Below, piece by piece: positions 16,786 to 27,914 of a stretch of DNA of 61,834 bases. This stretch comes from CADCWK01 sp964244115 (GTDB lineage Bacteria; Chloroflexota; Chloroflexia; Thermomicrobiales; UBA6265). A program made the translations under genes and the position numbers. Numbering within the stretch: the stretch's first letter is position 1; each line of letters starts with the position of its first letter. Below the pieces are notes generated by a model that was not told where the DNA came from, made no database searches, and saw nothing but the letters and a program-made list of their open reading frames with translations. The stretch spans positions 1-61,834 of the forward strand of contig CAXTHM010000015.1 of the NCBI GenBank assembly GCA_964244115.1, in the 5' to 3' direction.

Positions 16786-18240
16786 CTACGCCCCCAACGA
16801 GCGGATGTGCAGCAGGTTGGTCGTACCGGATCGCTCGACGACGGGCAGGCTGCCGACGAGCAGGGCGTAGTCCGACGCCTCACCGAGCCCGTGCTCGACC
16901 ACCGCCCGGGCAGCGACGTCGAACATCTGGTTGGCCTCCTGCTCCAGCGGCAGGACCAGCGTCCGGACGCCCCAGACGAGATTCAGCCTCGTCGCGATGC
17001 TCTCCTGGGAACAGACGGCGACGATCGGCTGGTGGGTCCGGTATTTCGCCATCCGCCGGGCGGCGGCACCGCCGTAGGTGAAGACGAGGATCAGCTTGGC
17101 CTCCGGCGAGGAATCGGCCAGCGACGCACCGGCCCGGGCGATCGCGTCGGCGAAGTTCAGCGCCTCGTCCGGGTGGCGCGGCAGCGGCATCTGGGACGAC
17201 TCGCTCCGGATCGGCCCGTCGCGCTCGATCTCCTTGATGATCTTGTCCATCGTCTGGACCGCTTCCATCGGGTAGCGCCCCGTGGCGGATTCGGCCGACA
17301 GCATGACGGCGTCCGTCCCGTCCCAGACCGCGTTGGCGATGTCGCTGGTCTCGGCCCGGGTCGCGACCGGCTGCGTGATCATCGACTCCAGCATCTGGGT
17401 CGCGGTGATGACCGGGATGCCGATCCGGTTGGCGACGGAGATGATCCGCTTCTGGGCGCGGGGCACGCGCTCCGGCGGCAACTGCACGCCGAGATCGCCT
17501 CGCGCGACCATGAGGCCGTCCGCCGCGAGGGCGATCTCCTCGACATTGTTGAGGGCGTCCTCGCGCTCGATCTTGGCGATCAGGCCGGGGACCGCGCCGT
17601 GCCGCGCCGCTGTCTCCCGCGCCAGTCGGATGTCGCTGGCATCGTTGACGAACGACAGGCCGAGGAAGTCGACGCCGTGCTGGACGGCGAAGGCGATGTC
17701 GGCCCGGTCCTGCTCCGTCACCGCCCCGCCCCGGATCGGTGCGCCCGGCAGGGTCACGCCCTGGCGACCGTTGAGCATCCCACCGCGACTGACGATGCAG
17801 TGGGCGTGGTCCGCGTGGACCTCCTCGACCAGCAACTCGATCAGACCGTCCGAGATCAGCAGGCGGCTGCCCGGCTCGACGACGCCGAGCAGGTTGGGGT
17901 AACCGATCCCGATCTCCTCGGTGGTGGTCTCCACCTGCCGCGGGACGATCCGGACCGTCGCGCCCCGGGCCATGCCGACCGGCTCGCCATTGGGAACGGC
18001 CCCGGTGCGGATCTTCAGGCCCTGGAGGTCGAACAGGATCGGGACCCGACGCCCCAGACCGGCGGCGGCGGCCCGGACGTCGGTGATCTGTTCGGCCCAG
18101 GAGGCCTCGGTCCCGTGGGAGGCATTGATCCGGACGACGTCAGCGCCGGCTTCGAGCAACTGCCGGAGCCGGTCCCGCCCACTCACGGCGGGACCGAGGG
18201 TCGTGACGATCTTGACGCGACGATCTGGATAAGCCCACAC
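16786..18240 (-). CDS. pyk: Pyruvate kinase
   Basis: Transfers phosphate from phosphoenolpyruvate to ADP in the last step of glycolysis. About 484 residues, the normal length. Conserved features are RVKIVTTLGPAV, VVRINASHGT (most enzymes have NFSHG), the substrate-loop IAKIEREDALNN, MVARGDLGVQLPPERVP and the QKRII-ITATQMLESMI signature, then a C-terminal allosteric-type domain with FTYGGAAARRMAKYR. I prefer GTG at 18240, which has GGGGAGAA 9 nt upstream; a TTG 10 codons earlier lies before that RBS. Confidence 0.93.
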   Translation of the reverse strand: MWAYPDRRVKIVTTLGPAVSGRDRLRQLLEAGADVVRINASHGTEASWAEQITDVRAAAAGLGRRVPILFDLQGLKIRTGAVPNGEPVGMARGATVRIVPRQVETTTEEIGIGYPNLLGVVEPGSRLLISDGLIELLVEEVHADHAHCIVSRGGMLNGRQGVTLPGAPIRGGAVTEQDRADIAFAVQHGVDFLGLSFVNDASDIRLARETAARHGAVPGLIAKIEREDALNNVEEIALAADGLMVARGDLGVQLPPERVPRAQKRIISVANRIGIPVITATQMLESMITQPVATRAETSDIANAVWDGTDAVMLSAESATGRYPMEAVQTMDKIIKEIERDGPIRSESSQMPLPRHPDEALNFADAIARAGASLADSSPEAKLILVFTYGGAAARRMAKYRTHQPIVAVCSQESIATRLNLVWGVRTLVLPLEQEANQMFDVAARAVVEHGLGEASDYALLVGSLPVVERSGTTNLLHIRSLGA

Positions 18241-18433
18241 CTGTACTGTTCTCCCCGGTTGCTCACGCAAGGCGACGTGTGACGAGACGAACGCTCACGA
18301 TTTGCACGGAGCGATCGGGATGAGAGACGGGGGACCCGGGCGCGGAGCGACAGTCGGCGCGGACGGTCCCGTCTGCCGGTGATCGACGTGCGCATGGTAC
18401 CCCGCCGCGTCGCGGACCGGAGCGACGACCGGA

Positions 18434-18483
18434 ATCGAGTCGGAACGGGCCGCCTGAGAACAGGCGGCCCGTTCCGACTCGAT
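18434..18483 (-). terminator. Strong hairpin downstream of the secreted hydrolase gene
   Basis: Perfect 23-bp arms (18434-18456 and 18461-18483) with loop AGAA, starting 22 nt after the hydrolase stop. A terminator for the minus-strand gene. Confidence 0.85.
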
Positions 18484-18504
18484 GGGTTCCGCCGGATCGC
18501 CACG

Positions 18505-20252
18505 CTACCCGGCGGGAGTCGCTTCCGGGGTGCCGCCGCCCATCTCCTCAGGGGACAGATCGAGCGAGAGCTGACTGGCGCAGGTCTGGTCGACCTCCTC
18601 GGTCGGCGCCGCCAGGAACGATGTCGCGATCTGGAGACCACAGGGGCCCGATGCCGAGACCGGGTCATGGCCGACGGCGTTGATCGTCGTCTGCTGGCCA
18701 TTCGGCAGCCCGCCGATGACCGCGTCGGCGTACTCCGNNNNNNNNNNAGCGTGTCGTCGCTCGCGATCGGGTCGGGCCACTCGGCGTACTCCGGCGGGGT
18801 GATGGGATCGAGCGCGCCGCTGATCAGGAGCGTCGGGACGTCGCTGACCGTCGGCTCGCTGGCGGCCACGCTGACGGGCAACTGGAGCCCGGCGCAGATC
18901 TGCTCGAACGCTCGGACCGTCCCGGTGAAGCCCTGGACCAGGGGTGTCCGGACGGCGGCGGCGGCGAGTTGGGCGTCGATGGCGCCGGCGTTCGGGTTCG
19001 CGACGAAGTCCTGGCAGTCGTTGGCCGCCAGCAGCCCGGTGCTGAGCCCGGACGGGACCAGCAGGAGCGGCGCGATCTCGGTCAGCAGGTCGTCGTTCCC
19101 GGCCGCGACCGACGTCAGGAGCGGCGGGATGATGGGCGAGAGCGAGGCGAAGGCCAACTGGTAGGTGAGACCGAGGAAGGTCTCGCCGTCGATGACGATC
19201 GGGACCGTGGCACCGCTGACGAAGTCGGTCGCCTGGACCGTCGTCGGCTGGGCCGTCAGCCGGTCGTAGGCCCCGGCCAGGGCCGTGTCCGGGTCCGGAT
19301 TGACGGCGGCGCACGCCGGGTCCGCCGAGCAGAGACCGAACAGGTCGCTGAGGACGCCGTTGAAGCCGATGATCTGGCCGAGGAAGAGGTTGGTCCCCGG
19401 CGGGACGATCGAGGCCAGCACCGCGCTGCGGACCAGCTCCGGATTACGGGTGATGACGCGCTGGCCGAGGTAGGACCCGTAGGACACCCCGTAGAGATCG
19501 ACCGGCCCGGCGCCGATCGAGCGGATGAGGGCCGCGACGTCGGCGGCGTCGTTCTCGGTATCGAAGGCCGTCAGATCGATCCCCTGGCCGGTGAAGCCAG
19601 CCAGGCACTGGAGGGCGAGGTCGGCGAGGGCACCGGTGCTCGTCGGCTGGATCGCCTCGGGGGTCCCGGAGAATGGCGTCGCGATTGGAGTCGCCGCGAC
19701 CGGCGTGCCGGACGTCTGACCGGGCGGGAGCAGGGTGGGGATGACGTCGAACGGGCAGGTCAGCGCGGGCTCGGAAGCGCCGGTGCCGCGCTGGTCGAGG
19801 AGGTAGACATCCTGCCGCTCCAGCAGCGGCGCCAGCGTCGGCGTCGCCTCATCGGCTGGCGGCGCGAATGCGGAGAGCAGTGCCCCGGCCGCCTGGCCGG
19901 GGCCGCCGGTCAGGAGCAGCAGCGGCTCGGCGGCCGGGGCCGACCCGGTCGAGGTGACGTGCATGACGTGGAGCCGGAGGACCGGAGAGCCAACCTCATC
20001 CGGGAAGGCCGGGACCGACAGGTAGGCGCAGGTGACGTTCTGCCCGTCGACGAACGGCTCGGGGAGCTGGTACCGCGTCGCGCACGGGATCGGCTCCAGC
20101 GGCGCGACCGCGACGGGCGCACCGACCGGGGTCGCCGCCGGTGTCCCGGACTGGGCCAGCGACGGCGCGGCCGAACCGAGAACCAGTGCCGCGGCAAGCA
20201 GGAGCGATCCGAGGAACGAGAGCCGGGACGTCTGGTATCCGGTGCGCATCAT
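18505..20252 (-). CDS. Secreted alpha/beta hydrolase of the TAP-like (tripeptidyl aminopeptidase) group, interrupted by a gap
   Basis: Signal peptide (FLGSLLLAAALVLGSAAPS, cleavage near LAQ) then SGTPAATP. The oxyanion block is LLLLTGGPGQAAG, followed by YLLDQRGTGASEP, the nucleophile elbow GVSYGSYLG, the acid region LISGALDPITPP and NAVGHDP with the catalytic His. The C-terminal GPCGLQIATSFLAAP is the TAP-like cap. The frame breaks at the 10-N gap 18738-18747, but the fold is complete across it. The same motif GAG-TAC-GCC (Glu-Tyr-Ala) occurs on both sides in the two frames; joining there gives a continuous protein. It would act outside the membrane on peptides or esters. It follows the FtsX-type permease gene by 163 bp. 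Confidence 0.85.
18738..18747. other. Assembly gap (10 N) inside the hydrolase gene
   Basis: A run of ten N. The 11-mer CGGCGTACTCC occurs just left of the gap (18726-18736) and again to its right (from 18782), so the two contig ends probably overlap and the ~56 bp between the copies may be artefactual. Confidence 0.9.
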
Positions 20253-20415
20253 GGATCCCTCCCCGCCCGTGGCGGTTGCTCGATGAAGGCGTCAGTGCAT
20301 CCGGTCGAGGGGTGATGTCATCGCGCCCATGGAAACGGTGTCGGCGGGACCCGACTCGCACGAAGAAGGCCAGCCAGATCCCGCCGCTCATCGTCAGCAC
20401 CTCGTCGGGCCCCGG

Positions 20416-23400
20416 CTACTCGTACCGCAGGGCCTCCGCCGGGCGGATGCTCGCGGCCTGCCGGCTCGGGACCCACGTCATCAGGAGGGCGAAGAAGAAG
20501 GTAATGCCGAGGACGATCGCGACCAGCGGCCAGGGGATCACGATCGAGGTCGCGCCGGTGCCGCCGGTGAAGGCCGGGTCCTGGAACAGTTGCCAGGCCG
20601 TGACCAGCGCCAGCACGGTCCCCGAGATGACGCCGAGGCCCACCACGAAGACCGTCTCGACCATGAAGCTGAGCGAGACCATCGACTTCGCGTAGCCGAT
20701 CGCCCGCAGGACGCCGATCTGCTGGCGCCGCTCGATCACGGAGCGGAAGGCGATCACACCGACGGCCGCGATCCCGACGATCAGGCCGAGGCCCATGAAG
20801 CCCTGGATCAGGCTGAGGAAGCCGGTGAACGTCCCCTGGCTCTCCTCCAGGATGTCGTCGTAGGACTCGGCGACGGCCCCGTTGACGAGCAGGGCCGAGC
20901 CGATCTCGCGGGCCCGCTCGGTCGCCTGACCCGGGTCGGACAGCTGGACGGTGTAGGTGATCTGGTCGGGCGTCGCGGCGAATGCGAGTCCGGTCTGCTG
21001 GCCGACGTAGAGGCCGATCAGCGTGCTGATGTCCTGGTTGAGGACCCCGATCACGCTGACGATGTGATCATTGCCGGTCGTCGGGTCGATCACGTTGACG
21101 CGGACCGGCTGGAACCCCTGGAGGTTGGGGCCGATACCCTGCAGCAGGAACAGATCGCCGCCGCCGAACCCGCCACCGTTGGCCTGCAACGTCGTCGCGT
21201 CGACCACGGCGACGTCGGGCTGCGTCTCCAGCGCGGTGATGATCGCGGCGTCATCGGCGTACCCGGCGGCACGGGCCGAGAAGTCCAGTTCCGCACTGTC
21301 GAGGTAGCCGTTGCTCATGGCGCTGACCGGGACGGTCCGGATCTCGGTCGGCAGGGTCGTGGCCGGGTCCGGAGCATCGAGTTGCCGGGCGCCGGCCTGG
21401 TAGCTGATCGTGCTGATCATGCCGACGCTCGCGATGTCCGACGTGTCCGCGCCGGCCGCTCCGAGGGCGGCGACGAGGTCCTGGTCCGGGAGCTGGTTGA
21501 CCTGCGGGACGACGACCTGGATATCCCAGCCGGCACCGGCCTTATCGCTGATGAAGATCCGGCTGAAGTTCTCGCTGACCGTGGCGAAGGCGACCAGCGA
21601 GAAGACGATCAGGCTGAACATCGCGATCGTGAGGCCGGTCCGGCTCGGGCTGGCGCCGGGGTAGGCCACCGCCAGCCGGAAGGCCGGCAGGCGAGACCCG
21701 AACAGGGAACCGATCCGGCTGAAGGCGCGGAGCAGAATGTTCATGTTCTGGGTGATCAGCATCGTGGCGGCGGCGACCGAGAAGACGCCGATCAGGAAGA
21801 ACATCTCGAAGTCGCCGCCGGAGACGACATCCCCGAAGACCGCCCTGGCCTGCTTGGCGGGCAGGAACCAGAGTGCGAGCAGGTAGATGCCGATCACCGA
21901 GTAGACCAGGCGGGCGTTGGCGCCGAAGTAGCGGGCCAGATTGCCCAGACCGAACGGGATCAGGCTCATGCCGAAGTAGAACAGGAAAGTGCGGGCGCTG
22001 TCGCCGGTGTACCCGGCGAAGACCATCAGGCCGCCGAGCGCGATGACCAGGGCGCTGGTGACGAGCGTCCGGCGCTTGCGCTTGACCTCGACGACATCGG
22101 GCAGATCGCGAATGGCGGCGACGACGTTGAGCTGGCTGGCGCGGACCGACGCCACGACGATCGCGAGGAAGGTCATGATCACGCCGAGGCAGTAGCCGAC
22201 GATGATGCTCCGCCAGGAGACGTAGGGGGTGACGTCGAAGAAGTCGCCGACGGCGCCCTGGAGCAGATTGGCGAGCAGGTAGATGACGCCCGAGCCGGCG
22301 GCCGCCCCGACGATGCCGGAGAGCAACGCGTAGCCGGACCCCTCGGCGATGAACTGCTGGACCAGGTGGGACCGCTGCTGCCCGACCGCGCGGGCCATGC
22401 CCATCTCGGCCCGGCGCTCGGCAGCCAGCATCGAGAAGATCAGGACGATCAGCAGCACGCCGACCGCGATCGAGAACAGGCCGAGGACCAGGAACAGGCC
22501 GGTCAGGCCCGACGAGATCGCCTTCGACTGGTCGGCGAGGTCCTGCTTGGTCTTCTCGACGACGACCCCCTGGCCGGCCAGCGCCGGCGTCAGGCGGTCG
22601 ACGACGCCATCGGTCCGGGGGATGCCGGAGTCGACGCCGCCGGTGTTGGAGATGGCGATGAAGGACAGGACGCCCTCGTTGTCGGTCAGCGCCTGCAGCC
22701 GGTCGAGCGGCATCGCGAGCCCGAAGTCGGTGTCGTCGTCCAGGACGCCGGACAACGGACTGTTGACGCCGATCGCCGACACGGTGAGCTGGATCGGCTG
22801 GTTGCCGAAGTAGATCGTGAGCGGGTCGCCGACCTCGGCCTGGATCTCGTCGGCCATCCCCTCGCTGATCACGACGCCGCCCTCGGGCAGGGCTGCGAGA
22901 TCGACCGTGCCGCCGCTGACGGACCGGAGGCCGCCGAACTGGTCGGCCCGAGCCGGGTCGTAGCCGACGATCGTGCTCTGCGGGGTCGAGAGCTGGCTGC
23001 GCCCGTCGATCGTCGGGACCGGGACCAGCAGCCCGGCGATCACGCCGTCGATGTCGGCGTCGCCGGCGGCGGCCTGGTCGACCACGCCGAGGACGCTGTC
23101 CGGGATCGTCGCCGTCAGGCTGTCGTTGGCCTGGCCGGTCTCGCCGCTGGCCGGCAGGATCAGTTCGTCGGCCTCGCCGAGGACGCCGTAGACGGTCCGG
23201 GTCAGGGAGCGGTCGATCGTGTCGCCCATGCCCAGGGCGGCGGTCGAGATCAGGGTCGACAGCATCAGGCCGATCACGATCAGGGTCGTCTGGGCCTTGC
23301 GCCGGGGGATGTTGCGCATCCCCATCTTGAAGACGACCGGGCGGCGCAGCGCGACGTAGGCCGTGTACGACAGGCAGAGCAGCAGGATGACGATGAAGGT

Positions 23401-23442
23401 CACCATGATGCTGTTCATCGAGATGCCGAAGATCTCACTCAT
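20416..23442 (-). CDS. ABC transporter permease with two FtsX modules
   Basis: A 1008-residue membrane protein of the MacB/LolC-like FtsX superfamily. An N-terminal segment is followed by MGMRNIPRRKAQTTLIVIGL, a long extracytoplasmic domain (~residues 75-310) and a three-segment FtsX block with AERRAEMGMARAVGQQRSHL. Then comes a central group of about four segments (~450-610), a second MacB-like outer domain and a final FtsX block with IERRQQIGVLRAIGYAKSMV. With the ATPase upstream it would form a mechanotransmission-type exporter or extractor working on envelope lipoproteins, peptides or lipids. The duplicated layout means one polypeptide could supply both permease halves. Confidence 0.9.
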   Translation of the reverse strand: MSEIFGISMNSIMVTFIVILLLCLSYTAYVALRRPVVFKMGMRNIPRRKAQTTLIVIGLMLSTLISTAALGMGDTIDRSLTRTVYGVLGEADELILPASGETGQANDSLTATIPDSVLGVVDQAAAGDADIDGVIAGLLVPVPTIDGRSQLSTPQSTIVGYDPARADQFGGLRSVSGGTVDLAALPEGGVVISEGMADEIQAEVGDPLTIYFGNQPIQLTVSAIGVNSPLSGVLDDDTDFGLAMPLDRLQALTDNEGVLSFIAISNTGGVDSGIPRTDGVVDRLTPALAGQGVVVEKTKQDLADQSKAISSGLTGLFLVLGLFSIAVGVLLIVLIFSMLAAERRAEMGMARAVGQQRSHLVQQFIAEGSGYALLSGIVGAAAGSGVIYLLANLLQGAVGDFFDVTPYVSWRSIIVGYCLGVIMTFLAIVVASVRASQLNVVAAIRDLPDVVEVKRKRRTLVTSALVIALGGLMVFAGYTGDSARTFLFYFGMSLIPFGLGNLARYFGANARLVYSVIGIYLLALWFLPAKQARAVFGDVVSGGDFEMFFLIGVFSVAAATMLITQNMNILLRAFSRIGSLFGSRLPAFRLAVAYPGASPSRTGLTIAMFSLIVFSLVAFATVSENFSRIFISDKAGAGWDIQVVVPQVNQLPDQDLVAALGAAGADTSDIASVGMISTISYQAGARQLDAPDPATTLPTEIRTVPVSAMSNGYLDSAELDFSARAAGYADDAAIITALETQPDVAVVDATTLQANGGGFGGGDLFLLQGIGPNLQGFQPVRVNVIDPTTGNDHIVSVIGVLNQDISTLIGLYVGQQTGLAFAATPDQITYTVQLSDPGQATERAREIGSALLVNGAVAESYDDILEESQGTFTGFLSLIQGFMGLGLIVGIAAVGVIAFRSVIERRQQIGVLRAIGYAKSMVSLSFMVETVFVVGLGVISGTVLALVTAWQLFQDPAFTGGTGATSIVIPWPLVAIVLGITFFFALLMTWVPSRQAASIRPAEALRYE

Positions 23443-23536
23443 GGCGGGACGATCCTTCCGGTGAGCCGGGGCCGGCTCCGTGATGTCGGGCTGGTCCGGC
23501 GATCGACGCGTCGTCCTGGACGAGAATGGGCAGGGG

Positions 23537-24343
23537 TCAGCCCTGACCGTAGAGCTCCCGTGTGAGCTGGGCGGTCCGGCTCGGCATCTGGACGCCGTCC
23601 TCGGTGCCGTGGGTGGTGCCGAGGGCGTCGAGGCCGAACTCGCCGGTGGGGCGCTCCTCGCCGACGATCTCGCCGTCCCGCATCCGGATGATCCGGTCGC
23701 AGCCCGCGCCGACGCCCGGGTCGTGGGTGACGATGACGAGCGTGAGGCCCTGGGTGCGGTTGAGTTCGCGCATCAGGTTGAGGATGTCGGTGGCGTTGGT
23801 CGAGTCGAGGGCGCCGGTCGGCTCATCGCCCCAGACGATGGCGGGGTTGTTGACGAGCGCCCGGGCGATGGTGACGCGCTGGCGCTGCCCGCCGGAGAGC
23901 TCGGCCGGCCGGTGGGTCGCCCACTTCTCCAGGCCGACGGTCCGCAGGGCCTCGCGGGAACGCTCCCGGGCCTCCTTCGGCTTGACCCCGCTGACGAGCA
24001 GCGGCAGCTCGACGTTCTCGACGGCGTTCAGGACCGGCAGGAGGTTGTAGACCTGGAAGATGAAGCCCATCCGCCGGGCTCGCGACTCGGTCCGCTGCTT
24101 GTCCGACAGGGTGGCGAGGTCGACGCCCTCCAGCCAGACCTGACCCTCGGTGATGTCGTCCAGGCCCGACAGGCAGTTCAGCAGGGTGGTCTTGCCGCAG
24201 CCGGACGGCCCCATCACCGCGACCATCTCGCCCTTCGTGACGCTGAAGTCGACGCCCTTGAGCGCCTGGAGGGTCGACGTCCCCGTCCGGTACTCCTTGA
24301 CGACGCCGGTCGCCCGGATCATCTGTTCGGCGGACTCGCTCAT
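23537..24343 (-). CDS. ABC transporter ATPase, LolD/MacB type
   Basis: A 268-residue ATPase. Walker A is GPSGCGKTT, the Q-loop is FIFQVYNLLP, the signature LSGGQRQRVTIARAL and Walker B AIVWGDEPTGALD; the latter has Trp-Gly before the Asp where most family members have small hydrophobics. The H-loop is VIVTHDP. I chose the ATG at 24343 because GAGGAG lies ~8 nt upstream; an ATG at 24403 would add 20 uncharacteristic residues. It is 94 bp ahead of the double-FtsX permease and forms a transporter with it. Confidence 0.92.
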   Translation of the reverse strand: MSESAEQMIRATGVVKEYRTGTSTLQALKGVDFSVTKGEMVAVMGPSGCGKTTLLNCLSGLDDITEGQVWLEGVDLATLSDKQRTESRARRMGFIFQVYNLLPVLNAVENVELPLLVSGVKPKEARERSREALRTVGLEKWATHRPAELSGGQRQRVTIARALVNNPAIVWGDEPTGALDSTNATDILNLMRELNRTQGLTLVIVTHDPGVGAGCDRIIRMRDGEIVGEERPTGEFGLDALGTTHGTEDGVQMPSRTAQLTRELYGQG

Positions 24344-24849
24344 CTGCACACTCCTCGCATCGGTCGCCTGCTCGTTACGCTTGATCACCGTCTGGTTATG
24401 CACGCGATCCCCCCTGTTGTCTGGTTGCCTGAGTCACCGGCCGGGCCAGCTGCCCAGTGACTTCTACGGCGCCGGTCGATCGGCACCCGAAACGGATCTC
24501 TTCGACTGACGGTCGGTTTCCGACGTGTGTTCCGGACTACGGGCAGCTCCACGGCGCCAGCCGTTCGGCCCGGAACAGGAGACTCCCTGACGCGACGTCA
24601 GGGTCAGGATCCCTGGGTACGTCCGCTACGATAGGGCCCGCCTGCGTCCAGGTCATCGCGAAACCGTGCTGGAGTTGTTACGATCCAGACGTGACCACGA
24701 TCGGCCACGAGTCGCATCCGTGCAGGGTAGAACCCAAAGCGGTCAGAACATGACCGGTCGACTTCTCCGATCGTGCTACCCGCTCGAAGCGACGCACCGG
24801 GTCCGGCGCACTCGACTCGTCTCCGTCCCAGCGGCCTGGAGAGCACCCC
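24344..24849. other. Divergent regulatory spacer
   Basis: About 500 bp between the divergent LolD-type ATPase gene and the first OpuC-type permease gene. It should carry promoters for both. A TACGATAGG stretch near 24627 could be a -10 for the importer. No gene or strong hairpin is visible. Confidence 0.45.
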
Positions 24850-25497
24850 GTGGACATCATCCGGGACGTCTGGTCCTATATCGCCGACAACCCCGAACGG
24901 TTCCGGGAGGCGGTCAGCACCCATCTGAAGCTCTCGGGCACGGCCCTGCTGCTGGCGCTGCTGATCTTCCTGCCGATCGGCGTGCTGGTGAACAAGACCC
25001 GGTTCGTCGGCCAGGGCGTGCTCGGGGTCGTCTCGGCCGCCCGGGTGATCCCGAGCTTGGCGATCATCTTCCTCGGCTACTCGATCGTGGGGACAGGGTA
25101 TCAGACGGCCCTGCTGGCCCTGGTCGTCCTGGCCGGGCCACCGCTGGTGATCAACACCGATGCCGGGCTGCGCAGTGTGCCGGCCTCCGTCCGGGAGAAC
25201 GCCGCCGGACTCGGGATGACGCCGCTGCAGGCGTTCTTCCGGGTCGAGGTGCCGCTGGCCCTGCCCGTCATCATCGGCGGGATCCGGTCGGCCGCGATCG
25301 AGGTGATCGCCTCGGCCGCCATCGCCGCCTTCATCGGCGTCCGCACCCTCGGCCTGTTCCTGACCAGCGGCGTCTCGACGGGCAACGACGTGGAACTGCT
25401 CACCGGGGCGATCCCGATCGCGATCCTCGCACTCAGTGCGGAAGCGATCCTGGCCGTCGTCCAACGCGTCGCCACGCCACCGCTTGCGACCCGATAG
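24850..25497 (+). CDS. OpuCB/OpuCD-type quaternary amine ABC permease
   Basis: A 215-residue permease of the osmoprotectant (glycine betaine/choline/carnitine) family. It has six membrane segments, RVIPSLAIIFLGYSIVGTGY, the conserved block GLRSVPASVRENAAGLGMTP and the EAA-type continuation FFRVEVPLALPVIIGGIRSA. GTG start at 24850. It opens a four-gene importer locus (permease, binding protein, ATPase, permease). Confidence 0.9.
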   Translation: MDIIRDVWSYIADNPERFREAVSTHLKLSGTALLLALLIFLPIGVLVNKTRFVGQGVLGVVSAARVIPSLAIIFLGYSIVGTGYQTALLALVVLAGPPLVINTDAGLRSVPASVRENAAGLGMTPLQAFFRVEVPLALPVIIGGIRSAAIEVIASAAIAAFIGVRTLGLFLTSGVSTGNDVELLTGAIPIAILALSAEAILAVVQRVATPPLATR

Positions 25498-25704
25498 CGT
25501 TTCCCTCCCATCAGGTCGCTGACTTTCCAGGCCCTCGACCTGATTCACCGATCGGTCGGACATGATGAGCGATGCCAACCGACGGAACTGATCTTGCGTA
25601 AGGGCCACGGCCTGAGGTGGTGCGCCATCTCTCTGCCCGGAGTTGCTCCGGTCGGGATCCGATGTGGATCGCCAATCACCCAACGGACGAAAGGACTGCG
25701 CCAC

Positions 25705-26724
25705 ATGACGCATATTCACCTCCTCTCCCGTCGCACGATCCTCAAGGGAGCCGCGGCGGTTCCCGTGGCTGGCCTTGGTCTCGCGGCCCTCGGCAGTTCG
25801 GCCGGTGCCCAGGATGAGCCGGTTCGGGTGGGGTCGAAGGACTTCCCGGAACAGTTCACCCTCAGCAACATCATGGCCCAGGTGCTCGAGAACGCCGGGA
25901 TCGCGGTCAATCTGGACAACATCAACCTCGGCGGGACGGGCATCGCCCACGAGGCCCTCGTCAACGACGAGATCGACCTCTACGCCGAGTACACCGGAAC
26001 CGCCTACACGTTCGACGGCATCCTGAACATGGATTACGAAGCGGTTGCGAGCCAGTTGGCCGCTACGCCAGGGGCGACGCCAATCACCGGCGACACTCCG
26101 TCCGCCTTCACTGCCGCTGACCTGTTCGTCTATGACGCCGTCGTGGCGGGATACGCCGAGCTCGGTCTCGTCGCTCTCAACCAGACGCCGTTCAACGACA
26201 CACAGGCGATCGCCGTGAAGCGGACGTTCTCCGAGGAGAACGGCATCACGACGATGTCCCAGCTAGGCGAGTGGGGTCTGGACAACGACATCACGATCTC
26301 GGCACCGGTCGACTTCGAGAGCGAATCGCGTGGTGATGGCATCGTCGCGATCCGGGCCACCTACGGCGCCGGATACGAGGATGCCACGATCAACGGCGTC
26401 GACCCCGGTATCAAGTACGACGCCCTGGTCGCTGACGACGCCAACGTCGTCGTGGCCTTCGGGACCGACGCGGAGATTCTCCAGTACGACCTCGTCGTGC
26501 TGCAGGACGACCTCGGGCTGTTCCCGCCGGGCCATGCCGTCCCGGTCGTTCGGCAGGAAGTCATCGACGCCTACCCGAACATCCCCGATCTGCTGAACCC
26601 GGTCATCGACCTCCTCACCAACGACGCGATGGTGAGTCTCAACTCCCAGGTCGTGACGGACGGCGGCGAGCCGGCCGACGTGGCACGGCAGTTCCTGATC
26701 GACTCCGGTATCATCACCGGATAG
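25705..26724 (+). CDS. opuCC: OpuCC-like quaternary amine-binding protein with a Tat leader
   Basis: A 339-residue binding protein. The leader SRRTILKGAAAVPVAGLGLA is a clear twin-arginine signal, with cleavage near AGAQ. The mature N-terminus VRVGSKDFPEQFTLSNIMAQ and the block IDLYAEYTGTAYT are hallmarks of the OpuCC/ProX-type family that binds betaine, choline or carnitine. An ATPGATP-containing stretch (residues ~117-132) lies inside the mature domain, where related proteins usually have a short loop. ATG at 25705 follows AAAGGA; the frame is open upstream but lacks protein character. Confidence 0.9.
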   Translation: MTHIHLLSRRTILKGAAAVPVAGLGLAALGSSAGAQDEPVRVGSKDFPEQFTLSNIMAQVLENAGIAVNLDNINLGGTGIAHEALVNDEIDLYAEYTGTAYTFDGILNMDYEAVASQLAATPGATPITGDTPSAFTAADLFVYDAVVAGYAELGLVALNQTPFNDTQAIAVKRTFSEENGITTMSQLGEWGLDNDITISAPVDFESESRGDGIVAIRATYGAGYEDATINGVDPGIKYDALVADDANVVVAFGTDAEILQYDLVVLQDDLGLFPPGHAVPVVRQEVIDAYPNIPDLLNPVIDLLTNDAMVSLNSQVVTDGGEPADVARQFLIDSGIITG

Positions 26725-26828
26725 ATCTTCGCTGGGCTTCCCGAACGGACAGGGGGTGGCGCTGCTCGCCGCCCTCTGCTTGTTTTCGGCGCAGGCTACC
26801 TCACGGCAGGACGTGTCCGGAGGACCCC

Positions 26829-27910
<1,082 letters not shown>

Positions 27911-27914
<4 letters not shown>

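Noticed and set aside
20329..23565. Very long plus-strand frame opposite the FtsX permease (over 1,000 codons)
   Set aside because: It is rich in Asp, Arg, Gly and Gln with no hydrophobic core, as expected for the antisense of a high-GC gene. The minus-strand protein has clear FtsX motifs.
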